A stretch of 64,000 nucleotides of DNA, taken from contig CM007328.1 in assembly GCA_000333855.2 (NCBI GenBank), positions 87,763 to 151,762 on the forward strand. Direction: 5' to 3'. The stretch comes from Endotrypanum monterogeii. Its lineage: Eukaryota > Euglenozoa > Kinetoplastea > Trypanosomatida > Trypanosomatidae. Below are positions 1 to 11,600 of the stretch, piece by piece (position 1 is the stretch's first letter; each line of letters starts with the position of its first letter). The notes under the pieces were generated by a model that was not told the origin of the DNA, ran no database searches, and saw nothing but the letters and a program-made list of their open reading frames with translations. The position numbers and the translations under genes were made by a program.

Positions 1-1174
1 GTCGCGCGCTCAAGCGAGCAAGAAAAGAGGAGAGAGAGGGGGGAGGGGGGGAGGGGGAGGGGGGCAGCCTGTTGACTATCCCACCCTCCGAGGTAGTGGT
101 TGTGTGGGTGACTGCGTATCCGAAGTGTTGTTGTTGTTGTTGTTGTTGTTGTTGTCCCCCGACATCCTCCCTTCCCTTCTCGCCCTTTGTCTGCAGAGAA
201 GAGGAAGGAGGGGGAGAGGAGAGCGAGTAAGTTCGTGGCATACATCAAGCGCACGTTCTCGACCTCAAGGTAAGCAGAGGCACAGGTGTACTCGAAAGAG
301 AATGGGGAAAAAAATATATATATATATTTTTTCCGGTTATATGAACGTGTGTGTACATATATTTATATTTATATTTATATGTGTGTGTGTGTGTGTGTGT
401 GTGTCTGGGGGGTGTGGTGAAGATATACTTCTAGATAATGGGAAAAGGAGCGGTGAGCAAAGGAGGAGGATAGAGAATGAAGAATCAGTGGGTGCGATGA
501 AAGCCCTCGCACATTTTTTTTTTTTTGCGCTAAAACTCAGTGTGTGTTAGCGAATACGATACGAACCGCGAGGCAGAGAAGGTCATGTGTTGCAAAGCTA
601 CGCGTCCCCCAACTCCACGTCAGTGTGCTCCCAACAGACACACACGCACACCTGTCGAGGTGAGGCAATGTTGCCCAGTACTCCACAATGATAAATGGGT
701 ACATGCCACTGCGTCTGTAGCATAGAAGAGGAAGACCCCAACGCACTCCAGCAGGAACCCCCCCCCCCGCGCAGGCAACGTCGGTAATATCCAGGCGCGC
801 GCGCCTACCGAGTGACAATAAAAACCTCAAATCCCCCGGTGACACCTACATGGTCTAAAGACAACGTCTTCTTGCATCTGCCAAGGCCTTTCCTTCTCCC
901 CCACTCTTTCCTTCCTCCTCTCATCTACGCCCTGGCGATGTTTGTGTCAGGGTAGAAACGCTTCGTGACACCTGCGTATACAGACACGCCTGCCTCTATA
1001 GGGTGAGAATCTAGTGTACTGAGTGAGTGTCCAAGTGAGGCGACGCGGTCTGTGTGTGGGTGTGTCTGTTCATCCCTGTGACAGTCACCACCACCACCAC
1101 CAGCATTATCATCATCATCCCCCACGCTCTCTTCTTCTCGCCTCTGGACTATTATTATTATTACTATTATTACA

Positions 1175-1216
<42 letters not shown>

Positions 1217-1643
1217 TATATTTAATATACAATATATATAATAATAATAATAGTCTTGGAATATTCACGAAAGTTTCGTGTGGGTGTGTTTGTGTTTGTG
1301 TGTGTGTGTGTCTGTTTTTTTTTCTTTTAATATTAGTTGTGGTAACGCCAGGGCAAGCCCTGCGACTCAGAAATTTATCTGACTGAGCCCACTCTCAAAA
1401 GGATCACAGCAAAGCAGAAACGAAAGTGAGGAAGGGAGGAGGGACTGGTGCATAACATCACCCACTAGCCGCCGCCTCTTCTTTTTTTTTTTTTTTGCAC
1501 ACACACACACACACATATATATACACGCACAACATCAGGGACCATAGCATCGTTCATCTGGTGAAGCAGCAGCACCCGTCGCCACACCCCCCTCCCCTAT
1601 AAGACGCTCCACTTTGCCGTCCTCTTTCCCTTCTCTGGATCCC
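1..1643. other. Intergenic spacer, no gene seen
   Basis: No convincing coding region is visible. The stretch holds a (TTG)n run near 125-152, (GT)n near 380-404, a mixed ATT/AT tract at about 1150-1250, (GT)n near 1290-1311 and a poly-T/(CA)n/(TA)n cluster at 1480-1525. The pyrimidine run at 1480-1496 and the C/T-rich stretch at 1585-1640 are likely parts of the trans-splicing signal of the next gene. Frames through the repeats give only low-complexity peptides. Confidence 0.7.
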
Positions 1644-4442
1644 ATGTCTGGCACGTCGAAGCTGCGATGGGCGCACTACGAGGGCGTCTATCAGCCCGCC
1701 TTGCATATTCCGGCAGAGGAGATCGCTGAAGCGGAGCTGCCGCCGGGTTACTCAGCCGTCTACCTGCTCGGACTTGACAGCACTGTCGTGGTGCCAGAGA
1801 AAGACCTCAGTCCCTACGACCCCCAGGATGCAGCGAAGGCGTCGCATCCATCGGCAGCACTCGGTGTGGCGACAGCGCAGCAGATTCTCGATGGCTTTCA
1901 GGCCAGCCTCGACGACAGCTACGCAGATGATCAACACGATCGGCAACGCCCGAGCGAGACCGACAACGAGGACGGCGCGGGCGGCCACTCCAACGCCTTC
2001 GTCCTCGAGGGTGACAAAAATACGAGTCCTCTGCGCGGTCGCAAAAGGGATAACAGCACCGAAAATGATGTGAGCCGTCGCTATGACGAGCCAAAAGACC
2101 GCAGAGAAGCCAAAAAAGCGGCGAAGAAGGCGGCGGCAGGTAAACGGCAGCGCGAGGAGATCACATCGGCGCCAACGGCCCCGCACCGCGACAGCAACGA
2201 TGACAATGATGATGATTACGATGACAGCGTCGAGGGCAGTGACGATGAGGAGAACCTTCTTGCTGCACAGAGCATCGAGCACAAGTACAATAAGGTACGC
2301 GGTCGTGGCACGTCCGATCGAAGCCGCAGTGCCGGTGCGGCTCGGGAAAAGCACAAATCGAAGCAGGAGGGCGGAGATTACACGTTGACGGCGCTCGAGG
2401 CAGATCTTTTCTCTGATGAGGAGTTTGAGGACGAGAGCGACGAGAAGGGCACAGCCGGACGATATGCTACCGACGCGACCCGTAGCCATGAGCACGGAGT
2501 TCGCAGTAGGAACCGCATGAGTCAGGCTCTGTCGGCACTCAATGTCGCACGGTCGGCACCCCAAATTCCTGGACTCTCGACTTCCTGCCCGTTCGCGTAC
2601 CCATATCTGATGGAGATCGACTACGAGTATCGGCAGCTGGCGCAAGAAGCGGTCAAACAAGGACTCTTGCTCACAAAAGAAGAGAGCGAGATTGTGCGCG
2701 ACATCGACGGGGAGCTGCGCCGAAAGGCGGCGGAGCGGATGTATCTTCATTCGGTGCTGGAGCAGCGCTTTCAGCAGCAGCAGGAAGAGGGGCAAGAGTC
2801 GACGGCGGCTAAAAACGAAGTGAGTGCGTTGGTGGAGCTCATCAAGAAGCTGGAGGACCCACCGAGTATTGCCGATGTGGTGCGCCGACTTGTATCGAAA
2901 CAAATGCCTGCGTCCACCGCTGCGTTCGATCGCTACGCCGTGGCACGGGCGCGGCGCGCAGTACAACGCCGCAGCCGTACCTTCCAGGACACGTCCGTCA
3001 TAACACTTCTGGAGCAGCTGCGCGCTTTTTCCGCGACTCCGCGCGAGGATAGCACAGAGGTGATGCGCAAGTACATCCAGCAGCGCCGCCAACACGAGGA
3101 TATGAAGCTCAACATGCGTGGCCTCAGCAAAACGGGTTTCTACGCCGTGCCGAAACCGCTGGAGAAGTGGAAGCGCGGGCGAGACATGATGCTCCTCATG
3201 AACGTCGGTGCAGAGGCGCAGAAGGTGCGGCCAACGTCCTACATCTCACAAGCCTACTCCCAGATGCAGGAACGCATGAAAAAACACGCAGAGAAGTGCT
3301 ACGACCGCATGGCTGTTGCGGCACGCGATGGCGCCTCGTTCCTCGATCCAAACAGCTTTGCCGGTGCTAGCGGCACCCACCCCGAGCCCCCCTCAGCCGC
3401 GGACACGCTGCCGCTGTCGGTCCAGCACCACTTGATGGAGCACCAGCAGAGGAGCCGCCTCAACGCCTCCAACGCGGTGCAGCGGCGCGAAGCCTTCTTC
3501 CAGTTTAACAACCTGTGCTGCGACATCGAGGCGCCAGTGACGCTGGAGACGGTGCCGCTAAGCGCTGGCTTTGCCTCAGCGAGCACACTGGCGCCGGAGT
3601 TGCTTACATCTGTTGACGCGACCGCCGTCGCGGGAAGTCGTGCGACGTCCGTGAGCCGTGGAAGCGAGGACGGCTCGGTTCAGACAGAAGGTGGCGCCTC
3701 GCTCTCTTACTCGACACACAGCGTGGCACTGAGTTCGTACCCATACATCTTCGATCATGAGCCGCGCACGCGTCGCCCACATCACCATCGAGGCAGCCGC
3801 GGCAGCGTTAGCGTTGCTTCATCAGACGCGGAAGGGGCGTCGGCGCACACGTCGCGAGCGACCTCTGTCACTTCAGCGTACAGCGAAAACGGCGAGGAGG
3901 TCAAGACCAACGAGCACCGCCACAGCGGCCGCCAGACTGGCAAGCGCAGCGCGACGGGTGTAGCGTCTCAGAAGGGTGCCGCCGCCGCCGCCGCCGCCAC
4001 GACCTCCGACTGGCGGTCAAACGCAAAGCGTAGCATCATGGAGCAGCTGACCCTCTACCGCCGTGGAAAGCACGGTAAGCCAGCCGTTCTGAATGACGAG
4101 CAGTGCCGCGAGATTTGCCGCCTGTTGCTCGATCGCGCCATGCGCGCTGAGGCGGAGCGGCAGGGGCTCTCCCTAGCAGTTCAGTCCAACAACATAGCTG
4201 CCCCGTTCACCAAGGTCACGGAGCACCGGCTTAAGAAAAGTGTGGACCACTACTTGGAGAGGCAGATACAGCAGGGCACCTTGTCTGCTACCAAGGTATC
4301 CGCCCCAGGAGCCGGTGTCCTCGGCCCCGCACTGCCGCAGGGCATCCTGCCAACGAACGGCAATCGTGCGATTCTGGAGTGCGATACAGCCGCCGAAGCA
4401 CGGCAACGCGCTGTGGCTGACACACCCATCTATGAGGATTAG
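1644..4442 (+). CDS. Large protein with an N-terminal PWWP/Tudor-like module
   Basis: The product has 932 residues. I chose the ATG at 1644 because the frame extends upstream only to a TTG. Residues 4-60 look like a chromatin-reader fold: a basic start reading LRWAHYEG, a PALHIP step, an aromatic VYLLGLD strand and an ending SPYDP, the spacing of PWWP/Tudor domains. Residues from about 100 to 300 are highly charged, with lysine-rich and Asp/Glu-rich blocks, typical of disordered nuclear proteins. From about 330 the chain becomes helical and coiled-coil-like, then turns Ser/Ala rich with an alanine run near 785-792. A final basic helical block covers about 800-880. No enzyme motif is visible. 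A chromatin-associated or transcription-elongation role is an inference from the first 60 residues. Known kinetoplastid TFIIS-type proteins combine PWWP with other domains, but I see no zinc ribbon here. Confidence 0.85.
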   Translation: MSGTSKLRWAHYEGVYQPALHIPAEEIAEAELPPGYSAVYLLGLDSTVVVPEKDLSPYDPQDAAKASHPSAALGVATAQQILDGFQASLDDSYADDQHDRQRPSETDNEDGAGGHSNAFVLEGDKNTSPLRGRKRDNSTENDVSRRYDEPKDRREAKKAAKKAAAGKRQREEITSAPTAPHRDSNDDNDDDYDDSVEGSDDEENLLAAQSIEHKYNKVRGRGTSDRSRSAGAAREKHKSKQEGGDYTLTALEADLFSDEEFEDESDEKGTAGRYATDATRSHEHGVRSRNRMSQALSALNVARSAPQIPGLSTSCPFAYPYLMEIDYEYRQLAQEAVKQGLLLTKEESEIVRDIDGELRRKAAERMYLHSVLEQRFQQQQEEGQESTAAKNEVSALVELIKKLEDPPSIADVVRRLVSKQMPASTAAFDRYAVARARRAVQRRSRTFQDTSVITLLEQLRAFSATPREDSTEVMRKYIQQRRQHEDMKLNMRGLSKTGFYAVPKPLEKWKRGRDMMLLMNVGAEAQKVRPTSYISQAYSQMQERMKKHAEKCYDRMAVAARDGASFLDPNSFAGASGTHPEPPSAADTLPLSVQHHLMEHQQRSRLNASNAVQRREAFFQFNNLCCDIEAPVTLETVPLSAGFASASTLAPELLTSVDATAVAGSRATSVSRGSEDGSVQTEGGASLSYSTHSVALSSYPYIFDHEPRTRRPHHHRGSRGSVSVASSDAEGASAHTSRATSVTSAYSENGEEVKTNEHRHSGRQTGKRSATGVASQKGAAAAAAATTSDWRSNAKRSIMEQLTLYRRGKHGKPAVLNDEQCREICRLLLDRAMRAEAERQGLSLAVQSNNIAAPFTKVTEHRLKKSVDHYLERQIQQGTLSATKVSAPGAGVLGPALPQGILPTNGNRAILECDTAAEARQRAVADTPIYED

Positions 4443-4890
4443 GTACGCACCACTTGACTGTGCCCGTGGGGGGTTAGGGGGGAGGGGGGGGGACTCGCGA
4501 GAGAGCGCCGAAACCGAGGGGTGACGGGGCAAGGAAACACTGTACCATAATGCCCCCTCTACCGCCCTCCCCTCTTCAAATGTATCGGTGTGAATCCGTT
4601 GAGTGTGCTTGTTGGAGTGTCTGTATTTTTTTTTGTTTTTGTTTATTAATTAAGCAAGAAAGAGATTTATATAAGTCCAAACAGAGGAGATGTGTGGTGA
4701 GGAAGGCAATCTGACGGCGTCATTGCTGTCCGCACCCCACCCCCTTCGCTCGTTTCCCCTCTCCTGCCGCAGCAACACCTACTCATCATCATATATTTCC
4801 TTTTTTTTTTCCTAGAGGGGAAAGACGAATGCGGTCGTGTAGATGCTTGGTTGCGTGTGTGTACTTGTATATATATTTACATATGTGTAT

Positions 4891-4927
<37 letters not shown>

Positions 4928-5424
4928 TTTGTTTGTTTGTGACCTCTCTAGTCAGAGGACTCGTTGATTGCGTCTGTGAGGGGTAGGAAGAGGTCTGGGC
5001 AGAGACGCAGTACCCGGTGGCTGGGTAAGCATTACGATCGCTGGTGACAACATGTTACATCCTACCTCAGCACACCCCACAATCGTCGAAGCACCGCCTC
5101 ACTCACAAAAACGAGGAGGTAACGTTGCACTCGGAATATTCCTCCACACCTGTGATTGGGCTCACCACGCGATCTTGTCTCAACGCATTATCCTGAACAC
5201 AACTTCTCGACACACTCACATCTCACATATCTTCTTTTTTTTTTTTTCTGGACGGGGGTGGGGTCCGTGCAATCCCTCCACATCCACATACGCTGCTCCA
5301 GTACTCCCAACGGAATTAATATATCCGCCTCCATTCGACATTCTATCAAAAATAAAAAAGGAGGAGGCGGTCTCATCAACAACAACAAAAAAAGAATCCT
5401 GTCCTCTTCACCCCGGGAGTCTGC

Positions 5425-5464
<40 letters not shown>

Positions 5465-5667
5465 CACGATTCCCAGCTTCCAGGCCCCCACAGGTCACAC
5501 CACATATACTTTTGTTTGTTTGTTTGGTTCCTTGTGTTAATTGTTTTTGTTGTTGTTGTTGTTGTTCGGAAAAGAAGAGAGAGAAAGTGAAAGCACCAGA
5601 ATTGGGTGGTAGCGCATCTGCAACCCTTCAACAGAATTTAGGCTTTTCGCCTCTGGTGAGCCCGGTG
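4443..5667. other. Intergenic spacer with (GT)n and (TTTG)n
   Basis: No gene seen. It contains poly-T runs at 4626-4645 and 4800-4812, an AT/GT compound repeat at 4867-4924 followed by TTTG repeats to about 4941, a second (GT)n at 5425-5461, and TTTG and TTG repeats near 5512-5564. Some frames open through the GT repeat into the next gene from a GTG codon, but they encode Cys-Val repeats and are not believable. Confidence 0.7.
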
Positions 5668-8600
5668 ATGATCTCGTGCGCGGCGGTCCAAAAATTGGAG
5701 CGGTACGGGTCCCTCGGGCTGAAGCGACACAGCACAGAAGATTTTGTGGTCACGTCCTTCAAAGATGTGCGACGAGTTAACATTTATGCACTAACGCTTT
5801 TGGATACATGGAAGGAGGCGGTTCAAGCCGTCCGCGGCAACCGAAGCAACAACCATGACGACGGCAACGACGTTGCAGAGATGTCGAACGCACCGGCCCG
5901 CTACACAGATGCGCTCGTCTACGCTGTCAGCTTCGCGGTGGCCCTCATCACGCAACACGTCTTTGAAATCCGCGCAGCGACGCCCAGGAAAGAGAGGACG
6001 GCCGTTATGGAGAGCGCAAGCACCAGTGGTGGGCGCCCGGGCGATACCGCCGCCTCCTCTGTGGTCTTCAGTGATCCCTACGGACAAGCTCTGGAACTGT
6101 TGGTGGTGCTGAAGGAGATGACGGTTGCGATGGGAGCAGGCTGTGTGCTGCGAGACAACGCCTCCTCAGATGACTATACTAAAGCGGTGGCCCATCTCCT
6201 GACGAACAGCTCAGATCTCGCGCTTCTTCTACTCAGCAGCGTCTCGATCGTGTCCAAGGCACCTTCGCCAGAGGGGAGCTACTCGAATAGAGACAGAGCA
6301 GGCGATGAGTCGGCGAGAGAGGAGGAACAGCAGCAGCAACAGGAGGCGATGCTTGCCCAGACGCTTGTTTTGGTGGCCGCCACCGCGCAAATGATGAGGC
6401 GCGTGCAGGCGGCTTACCCCATCGATGGTCTGTACTACACTCGCCCCTGCGCCGCACTGCTGAAGACCCTCACCAACAAGCATAAGCAGTTGCAGCAGAG
6501 GCTGAAGCAAGTCACGGAAAGCGGGGTGGCTTGCACGGTGCGGACTCGGTGCAGTGCAATGGAAACCTGCGGTGGGAAGGAGGAAAGTTTAGTGGGGTAC
6601 TCAGCTATGGCGACCAGCCCACCACGCACGCTACACGACCTGCTTCGCCGATACATTGCATCGTACGCGCGGCAGACAAGCCTGGGAGATCACCAGCCAG
6701 CAGCCGCTGGGCTCTTCTCATTTTTTTCCCTCTTCCAGCGGCTCAGCTTGCTGCACGGGGCACTGAGTACGTTTTCGTTCCTCCCAATGGCGCTCGTGGC
6801 GAACATCCGCGGCGCCTCTGAAGATGTGCAATACTGGATGACCCAGCTCCTGTCCAGCACCGCGTGCAACCGTGCGACTCGCTATGTCGTCTACTTCCGC
6901 GAGGATGAACTTCGGCTGATGCAACACAGTGTTCGGCAGGCCTCCGATTACGCACTCTTCACCTTTGCGACAACACCACCGGTCGACCCGGGACTTGTGG
7001 AGCCGCTGCTGCAGGTCGCCAGCGCCGCGGGTGGCGGCGAGGCCGCCAAAATAAGCGATGAGGTGACGCATACACGCGCGGCTCTCGTGCTAGCCCAGTG
7101 GTGCGTGAGTGCTCCGTATTTCTTTGAGAGCTTCTGCCAAGACGAATCGTGGGCCTCCTTTGCGCAGGAGCAGCGGCGGCTTGTGCTGCTGCAGCAGTCT
7201 CGCGCCCGCCGTGGCCTCGAGAAAAAGTCTCGCCGGCAGCAGAAGAAAGAGAGGCTGCGGCACAAAGAGCTGCAGCTGGGCGAAGAGGCTGGCAGACAAC
7301 TCTCCCAGGTCTCGTGCGGCTCCAGTGATACCGCCTCCGTCCACACAAACAGCTCGGACTCCGTTGACTCAGATGGCGAGAATCATCCGCGACAGCGTCG
7401 CGGTAGCAGTGGCGCCGACGATACGGCATCTCACCTGTCCCTCGACCTGGCGAGCCACACCCATCGCACCGATGGAAGCAACAATGGGAGTGTTGTGTCA
7501 CTCGCCAGTCGTGTATCGCTGCTCTCATCGTTTTCCAAGCACTCAGCCGCCTCCTACCTCTCCTTCATTTCTGTGCTACGGCCATCAACCGCCGCGGGTT
7601 CTGTGACTGGAGGGTCTGGTGTCGGTGGTGGCGCTAACGGCGACGACGAGGCGGACGCTGCTGGGGCTGATCGACAGATGCACGAGTCCGAGGATGGCAA
7701 CACCAACCTGCCTCTCATTTTGCTTGAGCATCTTACGTTAGGCCTCCATCGCTTCATGGAAGCGTATCCGGCAGAGCTGCTGGATCGTTACGGACTGCGC
7801 AGTGTATCGTGGAACAGCATCGCGCGCCTGTTCAGCACTGTGGAGGCGTCTCTGGGGCGCCAGCCGAAGAAAAGCGCGGGGACACCCACCGCACAGCGTC
7901 CGTATCATCGCCCTCGTGGCGGTGAGGAACAGTCCCATCCGCTCTTCAACCTCGCGCAGGACATACGGTATAATAAAGGAATGGGCTACGAGTGTCTGGG
8001 CTTGATTTTTTCGAAGGTGGTGGCCCCGTTGCTCGACCTCTCGTCATCGCCGTCCTCGTCGCAGCAGCGTCACCCGCACAGATCTACACACGAGACAAAA
8101 GAAGTTCGTCAAGGTAACGAAAATGGCGTTGTGAGTAGCAGCGCCGGTGCCCTCAGCGACAGTGACCGCACCGAGGAGGGCTTCTTCGCCAACGCCGCAG
8201 CCGCGGCGGCCACCGTGGGGCGTGCGGTGCTCAGCATCGAGGATGATGCTGTGACACGTACCTCGGTGGAGGCGGCCCTGTCGAAATGTTTAACAGCGTA
8301 CGAAACCGTGGCACCGCAGGTGGTGGACATGAACCTATCCATCATTCTTCGCCTCGCTGCGCGCACTGTGGCCACGTCGGCGGGGATGGTCATCTCAGAC
8401 GAGGCTCTCTCAGTGTCCGCACCGAAATCGGGTGCGTTGGTGGAGTTTGTACGTGAGATCACGACTCGCCTGGGCCAAAACGATGACCTTCCATATCTCG
8501 TGGATGCACTCCTTGGACGAAGACAGCTCGCCTCCAGTGCCGGCGCCACTGCGCCTTCTGCTGCCGCTGCTGCAGTAGCAACAGCGGCGGCGGTGGCAGC

Positions 8601-11600
8601 AACAGAGGACGAGTACGGTGATACAGCCTCGACCATCCGCTCTCTTCGCGGCATATTTTCGCTTCCGCCCGTACGGCAGGCATTAATGGAAGCCGCCAGC
8701 GTGTCGTTAGACCCCGAGAGTCTGCTGCTGCACCTGAACAGTGTGGTGAGTGAGATGGAGGAAGGCAGTAGTGATGCGGAGAGCAGGGGAACTTGCGACG
8801 GGGAAAAGGGGGAGCATGCTTGGCCCACGGAAAGGCCCTGCCGCAAGCACGATGGGGTTAGGATGCAGCGCACGCTACTGGCACTGGAACTTGTTGAGGC
8901 AATTCTAGCAGGGGTGGCACCAACGTCCGTCTCGGCCAGCGCAGTGCTTGAGCAAACGACTCAGCTCGAGTTGCTGCTCAATGCTTCCTTCATGGTGACC
9001 GTGGAGCGAGTGAGCGGCATTGACAGCGCATCAGCAACAGTAGCGCCTCACGAGGATCACTCAAGTGACAGGCAACACCTATGGGGAAACGAAGCATACA
9101 ACGACATGCGTCTTCTGGTGGTGGAGCACATGCGCACGATACGCCAATGTCGTGCAGTGACCATTGCCTGCCTCCAAGACCTCGGCACTCAACAGGTGCA
9201 TGACTACCTCCGCATGCTCGAGGACGTCCTTTGGCAGCTTACCAGCCACGTAGGCAACGTCGTTGGCTCCATGACGCTGGCGGGGCTGCAGTCATTTCTC
9301 GAGAGACAAAAACAAATCGTTGACGGAACGGCCGAGACGCCCCCGTTTTCGCCGACGCCGGCGCACCTGCAGCTGCAACTCCTACCTCCGTTGCTCGTCC
9401 TGCAGCGCCTCTCGCTAGGGCGTGCAGTGGCGGTAGCCCTCGGAACCCAACTCGGCCCCGCAGACGAGCTGCGCGACATGGTGACGTACGTGTGGGACTG
9501 CCTCGGACGAGACGAGCACGGCTCAGATGGGACGGCGCCACTCGAAAGGGGTGCGTCACTGTGGTTGGCGAATCAAATCACCGCTGAGGAGTGGGCCAGC
9601 ATCGTGGCGCTGGGTAAAGAAAAGCACGCACGTGCCTCGATGGTGGCCCTCCTCCTGCGCTCTGCCACAGCTTCTCCCTCACCCGAGGGGATGGAAACAC
9701 CAGCGTGGTTGTCGAGATGTCTGCAATGTACCCCCGCCGCGGTGCTGCGAGCGCTTGTCGACGCATTCGTGTCGTTATCGATTGAGGATATTTGTGATGC
9801 ACCACCCTCAAGTCGCGTATTCGCATCTGCGCTTCGGAGGTGGATGACTGTCACACAATCACTCGTGGTGGCGTACATGAGAGTGGGTCACAATCCGTAT
9901 TGGCCCTCGATCCTCTCTCAAAGTCTTCGCTGCGTGAAACACGTGACGCACGCCTGGCGAAAACACGCCGAGTCGCACCCCACTGCGACGGAGTTCTATG
10001 AACCTCTCAGTCAGCAACTGATTGTCTTGCTTTCGTATACGCTGCGTAGCGAACCACGTGCTGCGGAAGTTCTCCGGCGGGTACTGCTGACGTTGGCAAG
10101 GGAGTCAGCGAACTCGCCAACAGTCGCAACCCTGTCGCGCAGTGGCATGTCTCTGGCCTATGTGGAGACAATCAAGGTGCCGGCGACCTTGCTCAGTGAC
10201 CTGGGTGTGCCTGCTACCCCGACGAAAAGCACTCTCACCGCTGACGACAATGAAAGGGAAGAGGGGGAGATGTTGGACGCCCTGAAGGGCTTGACCTTCG
10301 AAGATGAACTTCGGGACGTCTGCACGCATCTCTTCTCCTCTGCTTTCGTGAAGCGTCTCCTTGCTCTGACAGAGCTGTGCACTGGCAGCACAACGAAAGG
10401 TCAATCGCTGCCGTCCCCCAAGAGAGTCGCTGCCATCAGTGCCCTCGCGGGTATGCTGGCGTGGATCTACCAGATCTGCGTGACAGCGACCCAAGCATCG
10501 TGGCGGGCCAAGGCTACAAGGGGCGACCTTGAGGCGCTGTCGCAGACGCCGGCCGTCGTGTGTCTACACACCATCACGAGTGGCCTATACACGCGCAACG
10601 CCGCGACATCCGTACATGATAACGGCTCCCATACCGCAGCAGCCACTACTGTGCTGAGTATGTTTCTCCAGCATTTCCACGCGTACGGTGACGCCACTGC
10701 GGGTAACTACTTATTTGTTCACATCGCCTCGGCCCCCACAGCGGGTACGGCGCAAGGAAGAAGACTCGATGCAACGGGTGGCGGCGCTGTCGTGGGAATC
10801 GAAGCCACCGCTGACCCATCAGCTCCGTGCCCCGCGAAGGTATTCTCCCTAGGTACTTTCGAAGATGTGGAGGAGCTGTGGCGTTGCCAGCTGCGCTCCG
10901 CCGCGTGCACCGTGATGCGTCTGAGTCACGCAGTGGATCGCGTGTGCCCCTCATCCTCCGCCACGTTGCAGGAAACATGTGCCATGTTCCAGCACCTCTT
11001 TGCTTGCATGTGGTCGAGTGTTCACCACAAGCAACACCAAATGTCCAAAGGGGGTGGTGGTGGGCGTGGCAGCGGTGGTGACATGAAGCGCGGCCGTGCG
11101 AACGGCGACGGCAAGCCCCCGGCGCACCAAAGCAGCCACATGGGAGGTATGAACGCATTCCTAGCTGAAGTGCTCGGTCGTGCGGCTACACCAACAAGTG
11201 GTGACAACAGCAGCGCAGAAAGAGGTGTAGCAGGGGATGATCTGAGCCTCCAGCTAGAAGACTTCTTCGGGGCGAAGACCGATGTAACCGACACCGCGGC
11301 GCACGGTGATCGACGTCCCTGTCGTGAGCACGAGCGCACGTGGACGCGGCTGTTGGGTGTGTCAGGCGAAGTGGGCGTGGTCGCACTTTGGATCCTGTGG
11401 AAGCTCTATCTCGCCTCAGCCGCTCTCACCACAACCTCCTCGACGGCGAGCCACGCTGCAACAGACCCGCAGAATCGTTTCCGATTGTTTCTCTGCGACT
11501 ACTACCACCTGAAGGCCAATGTCGATGACGATGCGACGGGGGCGGTCACTGTCAGCACCCATGGCCGTGTTGTGACCGCGCTGCGGGCGGCGCCGGATGT

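Noticed and set aside
1084..1100. Trinucleotide CAC/CCA runs (also near 44174, 48240, 49220) as coding His/Pro repeats
   Set aside because: They sit in spacers without extended supported frames and look like ordinary microsatellites.
1752..3095. 447-codon frame on the minus strand
   Set aside because: It lies wholly antisense to the PWWP-like gene, and its Leu/Val/Arg-rich content is the shadow of that gene's codon use.
5425..5667. Upstream extension of the 2,435-residue protein
   Set aside because: It begins at GTG in a GT repeat and encodes Cys-Val repeats; ATG 5668 is the first ATG after it.
8109..8873. 254-codon minus-strand frame
   Set aside because: It is antisense to the 2,435-residue gene; GC-rich third positions create such open frames.
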